NCBI GenBank assembly: GCA_963822955.1
Contig: CAWGJS010000007.1
Coordinates: forward strand, 1,054,001 to 1,118,000
Source of the DNA: JAJYUU01 sp963822955
GTDB taxonomy: Bacteria; Actinomycetota; Actinomycetes; Streptosporangiales; Streptosporangiaceae
Reading direction: 5' to 3'
DNA: 64,000 nucleotides
A program made the translations under genes and the position numbers. Below are positions 8,634 through 16,853 of this stretch, piece by piece (position 1 is the first letter of the stretch; each line of letters starts with the position of its first letter). Below the pieces are notes generated by a model. It was not told where the DNA came from. It saw nothing but the letters and a program-made list of their open reading frames with translations, and made no database searches.

Positions 8634-9199
8634 GACCAACGCCCCCCTAAACGCGCCGTGGATGACGGAGGATGCCATGGCTCGCACCGCCCCAGCAATC
8701 GTCCGTCGCAGCGCGCGGACAGACATCACCTCACCTGGGTGATGCTCAGCTGATCGCCGCCAGACGGCCTGGCCCAGTCCAGCGCGGTCCACCACAATTG
8801 CGTAGAACCCGCTCCAGTCCCGGGTGGTGCACCATCCGCTTCACTGTGGACTCCCGGTGAGGCGCTCGCGACGCAGCGCGAGGAGCCAGTATGGGGACAC
8901 CGACCACATCTCGGCGGGCCGCACCGAGTCGTGGGGGCGCACCGAATGGTCCGCGCTAACCTGCTGATCTAGTCCGGTTCCGAAATAAGCGAGGCTTCCG
9001 TCCCGGCGGGGTCTGCAGCAGGGCCTCGACGAGATTGACTCGGTTATCCGGAATGTCAGCTATTAACTATTCCAGATCCGGCGGCCGCCGGCTCGCTAGC
9101 CGCACCGAAACCGGCAGCCGCAACGCCGATCCGAGAGCCTGGTGCCCCAGCTACCTGCAACCTCAGATTCGCGCCCTGGCATCAAGGAGGGCGTCGCAG
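8634..9199. other. 566-base stretch with no supportable gene
   Basis: Both strands were read and no complete protein is convincing. The only protein-like piece is on the minus strand at about 8860-9010, ending PAEMWSVSPYWLLALRRERL shortly before a stop; it lacks a start and is not recognised, and could be a gene remnant. The left edge must hold the amphi-Trp promoter and the right edge (before the AAGGAGG at 9184) the promoter of the short-peptide operon. Confidence 0.3.
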
Positions 9200-9289
9200 A
9201 TGAATCACAAGGTTCTCACCGAGCGCCTCGCGACCGAGATCCCCTTTCCCTGGCCGGTGCCACGACAGGAGAAGGCGGACTCGACGTGA
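9200..9289 (+). CDS. 29-residue leader-like peptide
   Basis: MNHKVLTERLATEIPFPWPV followed by PRQEKADST. The case for translation is the near-perfect Shine-Dalgarno AAGGAGG (9184-9190) nine bases before the ATG at 9200, and a GTGA overlap of its stop with the next start (9286), which couples the two. The frame is open upstream but without a better ribosome-binding site. No family is recognised. It may be a real small protein or may act only as a translational leader for the following gene. Confidence 0.45.
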   Translation: MNHKVLTERLATEIPFPWPVPRQEKADST

Positions 9290-9483
9290 CCGAGCGTCAC
9301 GACTTAGATCTGCTGCGCTGGCATTGGGGTGCGTTTTATGAGATCGCCATCGACGGCCCGATCTGGCGCGCCAAGCGCCGAGACGATGGCACCGTCCTCG
9401 CCACTGGCACTTCCGCTCAGCTTCGGCTGCTGCTCAGCAGCGACTACGCCGCGCGACCCGTGCCACGGCGGGGTCGTCCGTAG
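9286..9483 (+). CDS. 65-residue small actinobacterial protein
   Basis: Starts with GTG overlapping the upstream 29-codon frame (GTGA) and reads TERHDLDLLRWHWGAFYEIA, then GPIWRAKRRDDGTVLATGTS. The word order 'W..A..Y.I......W.AKRRDDGT.L.A' is typical of very small proteins found in many high-GC actinomycetes, which I recognise only as a pattern with no function attached. The gene is followed 12 bases later by the dienelactone hydrolase frame, so the three may form one transcript. Confidence 0.55.
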   Translation: MTERHDLDLLRWHWGAFYEIAIDGPIWRAKRRDDGTVLATGTSAQLRLLLSSDYAARPVPRRGRP

Positions 9484-9495
9484 CCACGGCGGTGA

Positions 9496-10722
9496 ATGAC
9501 GATGCACGCGCGCTCGCACGACGCGGAGGTCGAGCCGGTTGCCGGGACAACGAATCTGGCGGGCAGCCTGACCCTACCGGCCGGCGCGCCGGGACTCGTG
9601 ATCTTCGCGCACGGCAGCGGCAGCAGCCGGCACAACCCGCGCAACCGGTATGTCGCGGATGTCCTCGCCGACGCCGGTCTCGGCACCCTTTTGTTTGACT
9701 TGCTCACGCCGGATGAGGAGGCCGACCGGGCGAACGTCTTCGACATCGGCTTGCTCGCGGGCCGGCTCTCCCAGGTGACAGCGTGGCTGCGTGACCAGGG
9801 AGGCTCCGAGCCGATCGGCTACTTCGGCGCGAGCACCGGCGCCGCCGCCGCGCTCTGGGCGGCAACAGACCCGGGCGCCGACATCGCAGCCGTCGTCTCC
9901 CGCGGCGGCCGCCCCGATCTCGCCGGCGCTCGGCTGGCTGCCGTGACCGCTCCCACGCTGCTGATCGTCGGCGGGGACGATGCCGCCGTCCTCGACCTCA
10001 ACCGTCATGCTCTTGCAGAGCTGCGCTGCGATAAGGACCTAGCCGTTGTCGACGGCGCAATGCGCCTTTTCGAGGAGCCGGGCACTCTTACTGCCGCCGC
10101 GGCGCTGGCCCGCGACTGGTTCCTCCGCTACCTGGGCACTGCCAGCTCAGCTGGCAGAGTAAACCGCCCCGGCAAACTCACCGACATCCCGCTCCGGCAG
10201 GTGACTGGCCAGGTCGGCCTCGCTGATCATCCCGACAACCCGATTATTCTCAACGACCGGCAGGCGCTTGATCTGGTGCTCTTCCAGCTGCTGGAGCACG
10301 GCGCTGACGTCTGCACCCGAGGCGATGGTCACGGGCGTTCCCTGTGCCAGTTCACCGGCGGTGGTCAAAGCCGGGTCGGCACCTTGGGCGAGACACTTAG
10401 TCACAATGTCCCGATCAGTGATGATCCCGTGCAGACGGTCATCGTCTCCGCAGATCGGAAGCGAGCCTACATCCAGGTCTCGCATGAGCTGAGCCGCATG
10501 CTGCAGGCTCTCGTGCTCGCCGATGCACTCGGCGCCGACATGCATGATGTCTCGCGCTGTGGTCATGACAGCCCCCCTGAGCTCTCGTCGGGCGGCTCCC
10601 CTGCGCGTACCCGATCCCGATGCCCCTATAGTGGCGACTGCCAGGGAAGCGAAACCTGCGAGGCGAATCTTCCTTCGCCGGCATTGTCCGGATCAGGTGC
10701 TTGGGGTCGCTACCGGCCGTAG
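9496..10722 (+). CDS. Dienelactone-hydrolase-like protein, probably decaying (catalytic His and stop codon lost)
   Basis: Residues 1-215 are a recognisable alpha/beta hydrolase of the dienelactone hydrolase type: FAHGSGSSRHNPRNRYVADV at the first strand, nucleophile GYFGASTGAAAALW and acid in LLIVGGDDAAVLDL. Where the family has a 'GATHLFEEPG' histidine this protein has GAMRLFEEPG, so the catalytic His is gone. The family normally ends near DWFLRYLG (about 10137), but no in-frame stop occurs until 10722. The last 190 residues are only the reverse complement of the CBS gene at 10147-10566 and have no domain. It is most likely a pseudogene in early decay; a new role or a sequence error at the old stop are alternatives. 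Confidence 0.6.
   Translation: MTMHARSHDAEVEPVAGTTNLAGSLTLPAGAPGLVIFAHGSGSSRHNPRNRYVADVLADAGLGTLLFDLLTPDEEADRANVFDIGLLAGRLSQVTAWLRDQGGSEPIGYFGASTGAAAALWAATDPGADIAAVVSRGGRPDLAGARLAAVTAPTLLIVGGDDAAVLDLNRHALAELRCDKDLAVVDGAMRLFEEPGTLTAAAALARDWFLRYLGTASSAGRVNRPGKLTDIPLRQVTGQVGLADHPDNPIILNDRQALDLVLFQLLEHGADVCTRGDGHGRSLCQFTGGGQSRVGTLGETLSHNVPISDDPVQTVIVSADRKRAYIQVSHELSRMLQALVLADALGADMHDVSRCGHDSPPELSSGGSPARTRSRCPYSGDCQGSETCEANLPSPALSGSGAWGRYRP
10140..10156. terminator. Small hairpin between convergent hydrolase and CBS genes
   Basis: TGCCAGC-TCA-GCTGGCA forms a perfect 7-base stem with a 3-base loop. It straddles the stop codon of the CBS gene (10147-10149, minus strand) and sits where the hydrolase should end. 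No U-tract follows on either strand, so termination is only a suggestion. Confidence 0.35.
10147..10566 (-). CDS. Two-CBS-domain protein, Hrp1-like
   Basis: 139 residues, just two tandem CBS motifs: MTTARDIMHVGAECIGEHES ... VGSLPICGDDDRLHGIITDR (first) and GTPVTIASGADVSAV ... HQIKRLPVVENNRVVGMISE (second). The layout and length match mycobacterial hypoxic response protein 1 and its many actinomycete relatives. CBS pairs bind adenosine nucleotides such as AMP or ATP. A strong ribosome-binding site (AGGGGGG) lies a few bases before the ATG. The leader upstream contains a TPP-riboswitch-like element ending about 100 bases before the start, with no thiamine gene in sight. The whole gene is antisense to the extended hydrolase frame on the plus strand. 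Confidence 0.85.
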   Translation of the reverse strand: MTTARDIMHVGAECIGEHESLQHAAQLMRDLDVGSLPICGDDDRLHGIITDRDIVTKCLAQGADPALTTAGELAQGTPVTIASGADVSAVLQQLEEHQIKRLPVVENNRVVGMISEADLASHLPERDVGEFAGAVYSAS

Positions 10723-10785
10723 CCTTCAGCCTCTCAGCCTTCCCGCCGACCTGGTCACCGGGCTTGTGCCGGCCAGATCCCGGAC
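10665..10785 (-). promoter_or_regulatory. TPP (thi-box) riboswitch-like aptamer
   Basis: Read on the minus strand, the segment holds AGCCCGGTGACC (about 10763-10752), then GGCTGAGAGG (10739-10730), then CGACCCCAAG followed by CACCTGATCCGGACAATGCC and GGCGAAGGAAG (to about 10669). GGCTGAGA and CCTGAT-CCGG-A-AATGCCGGCG-AGG are the two universally conserved blocks of thiamine pyrophosphate riboswitches, in the right order and spacing. The two halves are joined by a variable arm containing the hairpin GCTAC/GTAGC. The closing P1 stem is not resolved by eye. The 3' end lies about 100 bases before the CBS gene start, and the 5' part overlaps the last codons of the DUF2267 frame. Confidence 0.72.
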
Positions 10786-11328
10786 GGTTCGGCTCCCTCG
10801 CTCGTCCCGCAGGCAGTTCCAGTCTTGCACCCTGACGCCCACCTTTGGCAAGGGACCAACGTCCTTACTTAAGGCGCCACGCTGACCGGCCGCTGACTCG
10901 GCCAGCTCAGGCTCGAGAATCTCTCGCACGACGGCCGGCAGATGATCGAACGCATGCGTGATCCCGCCGGGCGACATGTGCTGGCGGGCGACGGCCGTGA
11001 CGAGCCTGGCGGACTTGGTCACGTCGGAGTCCCGTATCTGGGCCTCGCGGCCGAATCGCGCGATGAACTCGTTACGGTCATATTTGTGCGGAACCCGGCT
11101 GGGGTTCCAGCCGTCGAAGAAAACACCGCGCAGCAGTTCGGGGAGCTGCGCTGCGAAGTTCGCGGCTAGATCCACGCTCAGGCCATCGCGCAGGCAATGT
11201 AGCCAGGCCCGGAGGACGCGGTAGGCCAGTCGGCGATCCTTTGTTCCGAACGCAGAATCGATATCTGCAAGCCACGCATTGGATTTACTGATGCTGGTAT
11301 CTAGGCTGTCCACCCCCGTGAAAGACAT
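10726..11328 (-). CDS. DUF2267 domain protein
   Basis: 200 residues with the ATG at 11326-11328 preceded by a G-rich ribosome-binding site. The DUF2267 core is clear: RRLAYRVLRAWLHCLRDGLS, then LAANFAAQLPELLRGVFFDG, then WNPSRVPHKYDRNEF. The family is a roughly 130-residue all-helical domain of unknown function, common in actinobacteria near stress genes. After EPELAESAAGQRG (about residue 150) the tail has no similarity, and its last 20 codons coincide with the TPP-aptamer-like element, ending on a TGA inside that element. The C-terminus may therefore be an extension created by loss of the original stop. Confidence 0.72.
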   Translation of the reverse strand: MSFTGVDSLDTSISKSNAWLADIDSAFGTKDRRLAYRVLRAWLHCLRDGLSVDLAANFAAQLPELLRGVFFDGWNPSRVPHKYDRNEFIARFGREAQIRDSDVTKSARLVTAVARQHMSPGGITHAFDHLPAVVREILEPELAESAAGQRGALSKDVGPLPKVGVRVQDWNCLRDERGSRTVRDLAGTSPVTRSAGRLRG

Positions 11329-11588
11329 GACGCCCCCCGCTCTCTCTCAGTTCGATGACCTCTTCCTTCATATCTGGCTACCCGCTGGCTGGCCTGGCCG
11401 CACAGGGGCAAACGTCCCGCCGTGCTCAGCAAGCACACGAGGCCGTATCAGATCTGGGACGAACGTCGTCCGCCTGCAGGTCAACTGACCCTGCCCGCCG
11501 GCGCAGGGCTCGCGACCATGTGGACCGCCAGAGGGGCGTACCCGCGCTCGCCCGGCTCTGCCGTTCCGATAAAAACGGTAACGAAATC

Positions 11589-11616
11589 TTGACGACTTCG
11601 ACAGAAGTAATACAAG
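11589..11616 (+). promoter_or_regulatory. Candidate promoter and operator of the DeoR-led operon
   Basis: TTGACG (11589-11594), a 16-base spacer and TACAAG (11611-11616) make a plausible -35/-10 pair 33 bases before the deoR-type GTG. Inside the spacer, ACTTC-GACA-GAAGT (11595-11608) is an inverted repeat well placed for autoregulation. The rest of the gene-free stretch 11329-11648 carries the DUF2267 promoter region and a CCCTGC/GCAGGG hairpin near 11490-11510; no gene is seen there. Confidence 0.45.
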
Positions 11617-11648
11617 ATCAGGCAACACCGGTCAGGAAGGGTAACGTC

Positions 11649-12440
11649 GTGCTGCCGAGCCAGCGTCGCCAGGCAATCCTCGCGGCCGTCCGGGCGGAAG
11701 ACGCGGCATCGGCCGAGGCGCTCGCCCGGCAGTTCGACGTGTCGGTCGAGACGATCAGGCGCGATCTCCGTGCGCTGCACTCCGACGGCCTGCTCGAGCG
11801 CGTGTACGGCGGGGCCACCCGGCCGTCGGGCAGGTCGAGCGAGGGCAGTTTCAGCGCCCGCAGCGTGCGCAACGTGGACCGCAAGCGCGCGGTCGCCGCG
11901 CTTGCCGCGAGCCTGATCGAGCCGGAAGACACCGTGATCATCGACGTCGGCACGACCGCGCTCGAAGTCGCGAGGGCGCTGTCGCCCGCCTTTCACGGCC
12001 GGGTGCTCACGAACTCCGTGCCGGTCGCCATGACCCTGGCCGAGCGCGGAGACGTCGACCTGATGCTGTGCGGCGGTCAGGTACGGCCGGGCGATGCGGC
12101 CTGCTCTGGTGCGCACGCCGAAGCCTTCTTCGAGGAGTTCTATGCGGACAAGGCGTTCCTCGGGTCCGGCGGCGTCCATCCGGAAGCCGGGCTGACCGAC
12201 TACTACCCGCCGGAGGTCGTGATCCGGCGGACGATCATCGCTCACACCGCGTCGAGTTACGTGCTGGCTGACTCCAGCAAGCTCGGCACCATCGCCGTGC
12301 ACCGGGTCTGCGCGCTCGACAAGATCACCGCCGTGGTCACCGACGATCACGAACCGGACGCCGTTGCCAGCCTCCAGACCGCAGGCGTCACAGTGCTGTG
12401 CGCCCCGAGCACCCAACTGTCCCTGAACGTGGCCGGATAG
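11649..12440 (+). CDS. DeoR/GlpR-family transcriptional regulator
   Basis: 263 residues from a GTG at 11649 with AGGAAG upstream; the frame is open further 5' but this start gives the normal DeoR beginning VLPSQRRQAILAAVRAEDAA. The winged helix is ALARQFDVSVETIRRDLRAL, then LLERVYGGATRP, with the 'TIRRDL' recognition helix. The C-terminal effector domain has DVGTTALEVARALS, LTNSVPVA and LADSSKLG, the phosphosugar-sensing fold of GlpR/DeoR proteins. It stands first in the permease-kinase-oxidoreductase operon and probably represses it in the absence of a phosphorylated intermediate made by the downstream kinase. Confidence 0.88.
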   Translation: MLPSQRRQAILAAVRAEDAASAEALARQFDVSVETIRRDLRALHSDGLLERVYGGATRPSGRSSEGSFSARSVRNVDRKRAVAALAASLIEPEDTVIIDVGTTALEVARALSPAFHGRVLTNSVPVAMTLAERGDVDLMLCGGQVRPGDAACSGAHAEAFFEEFYADKAFLGSGGVHPEAGLTDYYPPEVVIRRTIIAHTASSYVLADSSKLGTIAVHRVCALDKITAVVTDDHEPDAVASLQTAGVTVLCAPSTQLSLNVAG

Positions 12441-12496
12441 GCGGCCCGGTCCGACAGCCGCCCGCGATGGCGGCCGCCGAGGAAGTGATGCACCTC

Positions 12497-13999
12497 ATGA
12501 CCACCATCACCAAGCCCGACGACGACGCGCTGCTCCCCCACTTCGGGTACCGGCAGCAGTTCGTCCGCTCGCTCAAGCAGTTCGAGTCGTTCGCAGTCGC
12601 ATTCTCGTTCATCTCCATCACGACCGGAATCTTCACCACGTTCGGCTTCGCGCTTACCACCGGCGGCCCGCGCGCTATCTGGACCTGGACCATCGTGACG
12701 GTCGGGCAGGCCCTGGTTGCTCTCGTATATGGTGCGCTCGCGGCCAGGGTTCCGTTGTCCGGGTACTCCTACCAGTGGGCATCCAGGCTGGCCAACGTTA
12801 ACGTCGGCTGGTGGCTCGGCTGGATGTCGTTCGCCTTCCTCTCGATCGTGACGGTGTCGGTCGACTACGGCCTGGTCCAGGTCGCGTTCCAGCCGCTGAT
12901 CGGCGAGGCCTACACGCCGACCAGCGCCGCGCTCGAGACCATCGTCGTGCTGGCCATCCAGGCGGCCCTGATCATCTGGTCGACCCGCATCACCACCAGG
13001 GTGAACAACACCGCGGTCGCCACTGAGGTGATCGGCGTCGTCGGCCTGACCGTGCTGCTGATCGTGGTCGCGGCCATCAGGCACAAGGGGCACTGGGGGA
13101 ACCTGGGATCAAGCGGCGTGGTGCCCTCGGCCGGGTACTACGGCTGGCTAGGCCCGTTCATGCTGGCCACTCTGCTCGGCGCGTACACGATCGTGGGCTT
13201 CGAGGCGGCCAGCAACCTGGCCGAGGAAACGCACGAGCCGCACAAGACCATCCCGCGGGCGATGCTGCGCGCGGTGCTGCTGTCCGGCGCAGTCGGCATG
13301 GCGTTCCTCATCGCCCTGAGCTACGCGACGAGCTCGATCAAGGCGGCCACAGCCAGTTCCGCTCCGGTGGCGCTGATCGTGCAGGACGTGCTGGGCGGGC
13401 CGGTGCAGAAGATCTTCCTGATCTTCGTCTGCATCTCGATCTTCGCCTGCGGCCTGATCATCATGGTCACCAACAGCCGGCTCATCTGGGCGATGGCCAG
13501 GGACAAGCGCCTGCCTGGCTACCAGCTCTGGCAAAAGGTGCCGAGGGCCACCGGCGGCCCGTCCTGGGCAACGATCCTGGCCGCCGTGCTCGGCGCTGCC
13601 ATCACCCTCGTGCTGCGCACGCACACTGGTGCGCTGGTCACGCTGTTCACCGCGTCCACGATCATGCCGGCCCTCCTGTACGCGAGCACCGTGCTGCTGT
13701 ACCTGTTCGCGGGACGGCGCCGGCGCGGTGCGTCCGGGCACTTCTCGCTCGGCAGGTTCGAGATCCCGGTGATCGCAGGCGCCCTGATCTGGCTGACCTA
13801 CGAGCTGATCGTGCTGATCGGCCCGAGCGAGTTCCGTGATGCCCAGTACTACGTGCTCGGCGCGCTCGGAGTGGGTTTGCTGTTCTACCTCGGCCAGTGG
13901 CTGCTTGAGCCGGCCGCGATGCGGACCGAGGAGGGCGCGCACGGGCTGGACGCGCTCGACGCTCACACCACGACCCCGGCCGGCGGTCCGCCTGCGTGA
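12497..13999 (+). CDS. APC-family permease of the kinase/oxidoreductase operon
   Basis: About 500 residues from the ATG at 12497, which sits 11 bases after GAGGAAG (ATGs at 12467 and 12488 are alternatives). About twelve membrane spans. The N-terminal SLKQFESFAVAFSFISITTG and FGFALTTGGPRAIW are the conserved TM1 region of amino acid-choline-type APC carriers, and GFEAASNLAEETHEPHKTIP is the TM6-7 loop of the same group. It is cotranscribed with a glycerol-kinase-like enzyme (GTGA overlap), so it should import the compound that the kinase phosphorylates. An APC carrier is unusual for a plain polyol and suggests an amine-bearing substrate; that is inference. Confidence 0.85.
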   Translation: MTTITKPDDDALLPHFGYRQQFVRSLKQFESFAVAFSFISITTGIFTTFGFALTTGGPRAIWTWTIVTVGQALVALVYGALAARVPLSGYSYQWASRLANVNVGWWLGWMSFAFLSIVTVSVDYGLVQVAFQPLIGEAYTPTSAALETIVVLAIQAALIIWSTRITTRVNNTAVATEVIGVVGLTVLLIVVAAIRHKGHWGNLGSSGVVPSAGYYGWLGPFMLATLLGAYTIVGFEAASNLAEETHEPHKTIPRAMLRAVLLSGAVGMAFLIALSYATSSIKAATASSAPVALIVQDVLGGPVQKIFLIFVCISIFACGLIIMVTNSRLIWAMARDKRLPGYQLWQKVPRATGGPSWATILAAVLGAAITLVLRTHTGALVTLFTASTIMPALLYASTVLLYLFAGRRRRGASGHFSLGRFEIPVIAGALIWLTYELIVLIGPSEFRDAQYYVLGALGVGLLFYLGQWLLEPAAMRTEEGAHGLDALDAHTTTPAGGPPA

Positions 14000-15420
14000 A
14001 CGTCCTCGCGATCGACCAGGGAACCTCGGCCACCAAGGCACTTGTCGTCGGTCCCGGGCAGCAGGTGCTCGGGACCGGCGAGGCGCCGGTCCGCAACCAG
14101 GCCGTAGACGACGCGGTCGAAGTCGACCCGGAGGAGCTGTACGCGTCAGTGCTGGCGGCCGGCCAGGCAGCGGTCGCGGCAGCGGGTGTGCCTGCCGACG
14201 CGCTGGCCCTGGCCAACCAGGGCGAGACGGTGCTGGCGTGGGACCAGAACACCGGCCGTCCGCTCACCCGGGCGATCAGCTGGCAGGACCGGCGGTCCGC
14301 GACGATCTGCGATCGCATGCGCAGCGACGCGGACAAACTCGCCGAGATCACCGGCCTGCCGCTTGACCCGTATTTCGCCGCGCCGAAGATGACGTGGCTG
14401 CGGGAGAACCTGACCCGCGACGGCGTGGTCACCACCACCGACACCTGGCTGCTCGCCCGGCTGACCGGGCAGTTCATCACCGATGCGTCCACCGCGTCGC
14501 GCACGATGCTGCTTGACCTGGACGCCGCCGACTGGTCGGCGGCGGCGTGTGAGGCGTTCGGGATCGACCCGGCCGAGCTGCCCGCCGTCGTGGACTGCGC
14601 CGGCAGCTTTGGCGAGACCTCGGAGTTCGGTCGCCCGCTCCCGGTGGCGGGCCTGGCCGTCGACCAGCAGGCGGCGCTGCTTGCGGAGCGCTGTTTCGCA
14701 GCTGGCGAGGCCAAGTGCACCTACGGAACCGGCGCCTTCCTGCTCGCGGCAACCGGTTCCAGCGCGGTCAGGTCGTCGGCCGGGCTGTCCGCGTCGGTCG
14801 CGTGGCGGCTGGCCGGAAAGGCGTCGTACTGCCTCGACGGCCAGGTCTATACGGCCGGGGCGGCGGTCGACTGGCTCACATCGGCCGGCATCCTGGCCGG
14901 CCCGGCCGAGCTGGATGGGCTGGGCGGGAGCGTGCCGGACGGCGGCGGCGTGATCTTCGTGCCGGCTCTGGCCGGGCTGGGCGCGCCCCACTGGCGCCCC
15001 GACGCCCGCGGCGCACTCATCGGCCTGACGCTCGGCGCCAGCCGGGCACATCTGATCCGCGCGGCGATCGACGGCCTGGCCGCGTCGGTCGCGCTGCTTG
15101 CCCGCGCGGTCGCACGCGATCTGGGTGCGCCCCTGATGACCCTGCGCGTGGACGGCGGCCTGACCAGGTCTACCGTGCTGCTGCAGGCGCAGGCCGACCT
15201 GCTGCAGGTCCCGGTGGAGGTGTGCCGCGTGCCCGATGCGACCGCGCTGGGCGTCGCCGCCCTGGCCCGCCTCGGGCTGGGCGATGCGACAACCCTTGAC
15301 GACGCGGTCGGGCCAGCGCACGTGCAGCAAACCGTGAGGCCAAGGATGAGCGCGGACGAGGCGACGCGCCGGCTTGCGCAGTTCGAGACCGCCCTTGCCA
15401 TCGTTATGGGAACGGGCTGA
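13996..15420 (+). CDS. FGGY-family carbohydrate kinase, glycerol-kinase-like
   Basis: 474 residues, GTG start overlapping the permease stop by 4 bases. The N-terminal phosphate-1 loop is VLAIDQGTSATKALVV; LANQGETVLAWDQNTGRPLT, then RAISWQDRR, matches the glycerol kinase segment that carries substrate-contacting Arg and Glu (R-E normally; here NQGETV). The second domain has KCTYGTGAFLLA, ALAGLGAPHWRPDARGALIG and the adenosine loop RVDGGLTRSTVLLQAQADLL. It transfers the ATP phosphate to a hydroxyl of a small polyol or sugar. Close to GlpK, but the partner genes leave the true substrate open. Confidence 0.85.
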   Translation: MNVLAIDQGTSATKALVVGPGQQVLGTGEAPVRNQAVDDAVEVDPEELYASVLAAGQAAVAAAGVPADALALANQGETVLAWDQNTGRPLTRAISWQDRRSATICDRMRSDADKLAEITGLPLDPYFAAPKMTWLRENLTRDGVVTTTDTWLLARLTGQFITDASTASRTMLLDLDAADWSAAACEAFGIDPAELPAVVDCAGSFGETSEFGRPLPVAGLAVDQQAALLAERCFAAGEAKCTYGTGAFLLAATGSSAVRSSAGLSASVAWRLAGKASYCLDGQVYTAGAAVDWLTSAGILAGPAELDGLGGSVPDGGGVIFVPALAGLGAPHWRPDARGALIGLTLGASRAHLIRAAIDGLAASVALLARAVARDLGAPLMTLRVDGGLTRSTVLLQAQADLLQVPVEVCRVPDATALGVAALARLGLGDATTLDDAVGPAHVQQTVRPRMSADEATRRLAQFETALAIVMGTG

Positions 15421-16853
15421 TGGCGCCTCCAGGTAATACCGCCGGGCTAGCCTCGGACGTGCTGATCGTCGGAGCCGGCGTGGTCGGGACTGCGATCGCT
15501 AGGACGCTCGCGCGCTACGACCTCGACTGCGTCGTGGTCGACGCCGGGAATGATGTCGGCACCGGCACGACCAAGGCGAATACGGCGATCCTGCACACCG
15601 GTTTCGACACCGTGCCCGGCAGCCTAGAGAGCACGCTCGTCCGGCGGGGCGCAGAGCTCCTGCGGGAGTATGCGCAGCAGGCCGGGATCCCGCTAGAGCG
15701 AACCGGCGCGCTGCTCGTGGCCTGGTCCGCCGACCAGCACGCTGAGCTCGCCGGCATCGAGGACAAGGCGCGGCGCAACGGCTATCACGAGACCCGGTAC
15801 GTTCCCGCGGCCGAGTTGTACGCGCGCGAGCCGCATCTCGGACCCGGCGCGCTGGCTGCGATGGAGATCCCGGACGAGAGCATCATCTGCCCGTGGACCA
15901 CGCCGCTCGCCTATGCGAATGAGGCGCTGCAGGCCGGAGCCCGGCTGCGGCTGCGGACGCGGGTGCTCGGGGTGGCTGCAGCCGATGGCTGGCACGAGGT
16001 CGAGACAGACCGCGGGGCCTTCCGCTGCCGCTGGCTGGTCAACGCAGCTGGGCTGGAAAGCGACCTGATCGACGGCATGCTCGGCGGCAGCGGCTTCACG
16101 ATCCAGCCGCGGCGCGGCGAGCTGATCGTGTTCGACAAGCTGGCAAGGCCGCTGGTCGGTTCCATCCTGCTGCCGGTTCCGACACCGCAGACGAAGGGCG
16201 TCCTGGTCGCGCCGACCGTCTACGGAAACGTCCTGCTCGGCCCGACAGCACAGGACGTGCCAGACCGCACGGACACCGCAACTACCGGAGCGGGCCTCAG
16301 CTCACTGCTGGCTGCGGGACAGAAGATCATGCCTGACCTGGTGCGTGAAGAAGTGACCGCCACCTACGCCGGCCTGCGGGCGGCTACCGAGCACCGCGAC
16401 TATCAGATCCGGGTCGATGCCAGCCGGCGGTACGCATGCGTGGGCGGGATCAGGTCCACCGGCCTCACGGCCTCGCTCGGGATCGCTGAGTACGTTGTCG
16501 AGCAGCTCGCGGACGCCGGACTGACACTGCGGGAATGCCACGGCGATCCGCCCGCGCCGCCCGTCATGCCCTACATCGGGCAGGCCGGCCAGCGGCCCTA
16601 CCAGGACCGCGCGAGAATTGCCGCTGACTCCACATATGGCGACATCGTCTGCCACTGCGAGCGGGTGACGCGGGGCGAAATCTCCGATGCGCTGGCCAGC
16701 CCGCTGCCCCCGGCCGACATCGACGGACTGCGGCGGCGCACCCGGGCCACGAACGGGCGCTGCCAGGGGTTCTTCTGCGCAGCGCGGGTCGCGAGCCTGA
16801 TGGGCGCGGCGGGCGGTGCCGCGGGTGACCGCAACGGACTGATCTCGGCGTGA
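15420..16853 (+). CDS. FAD-dependent oxidoreductase with C-terminal BFD [2Fe-2S] domain (GlpA-like)
   Basis: 477 residues; the start shares one base with the kinase stop (TGATG). Residues 10-60 form the FAD fold DVLIVGAGVVGTAIARTLAR, followed by TTKANTAILHTGFDTVPGS, typical of glycerol-3-phosphate-dehydrogenase-type DAO enzymes. Residues 395-460 carry a BFD-like iron-sulphur domain: CHCERVTRGEI and later NGRCQGFFC give the four cysteines (CxC ... Cx4C). This is the two-domain build of GlpA of anaerobic glycerol-3-phosphate dehydrogenase. It likely oxidises the phosphorylated product of the kinase, passing electrons through the cluster to its partner encoded next. Confidence 0.83.
   Translation: MAPPGNTAGLASDVLIVGAGVVGTAIARTLARYDLDCVVVDAGNDVGTGTTKANTAILHTGFDTVPGSLESTLVRRGAELLREYAQQAGIPLERTGALLVAWSADQHAELAGIEDKARRNGYHETRYVPAAELYAREPHLGPGALAAMEIPDESIICPWTTPLAYANEALQAGARLRLRTRVLGVAAADGWHEVETDRGAFRCRWLVNAAGLESDLIDGMLGGSGFTIQPRRGELIVFDKLARPLVGSILLPVPTPQTKGVLVAPTVYGNVLLGPTAQDVPDRTDTATTGAGLSSLLAAGQKIMPDLVREEVTATYAGLRAATEHRDYQIRVDASRRYACVGGIRSTGLTASLGIAEYVVEQLADAGLTLRECHGDPPAPPVMPYIGQAGQRPYQDRARIAADSTYGDIVCHCERVTRGEISDALASPLPPADIDGLRRRTRATNGRCQGFFCAARVASLMGAAGGAAGDRNGLISA

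Noticed and set aside
14146..15330. 394-codon minus-strand frame opposite the FGGY kinase
   Set aside because: Shadow frame; no domain, and the kinase frame has all family motifs.
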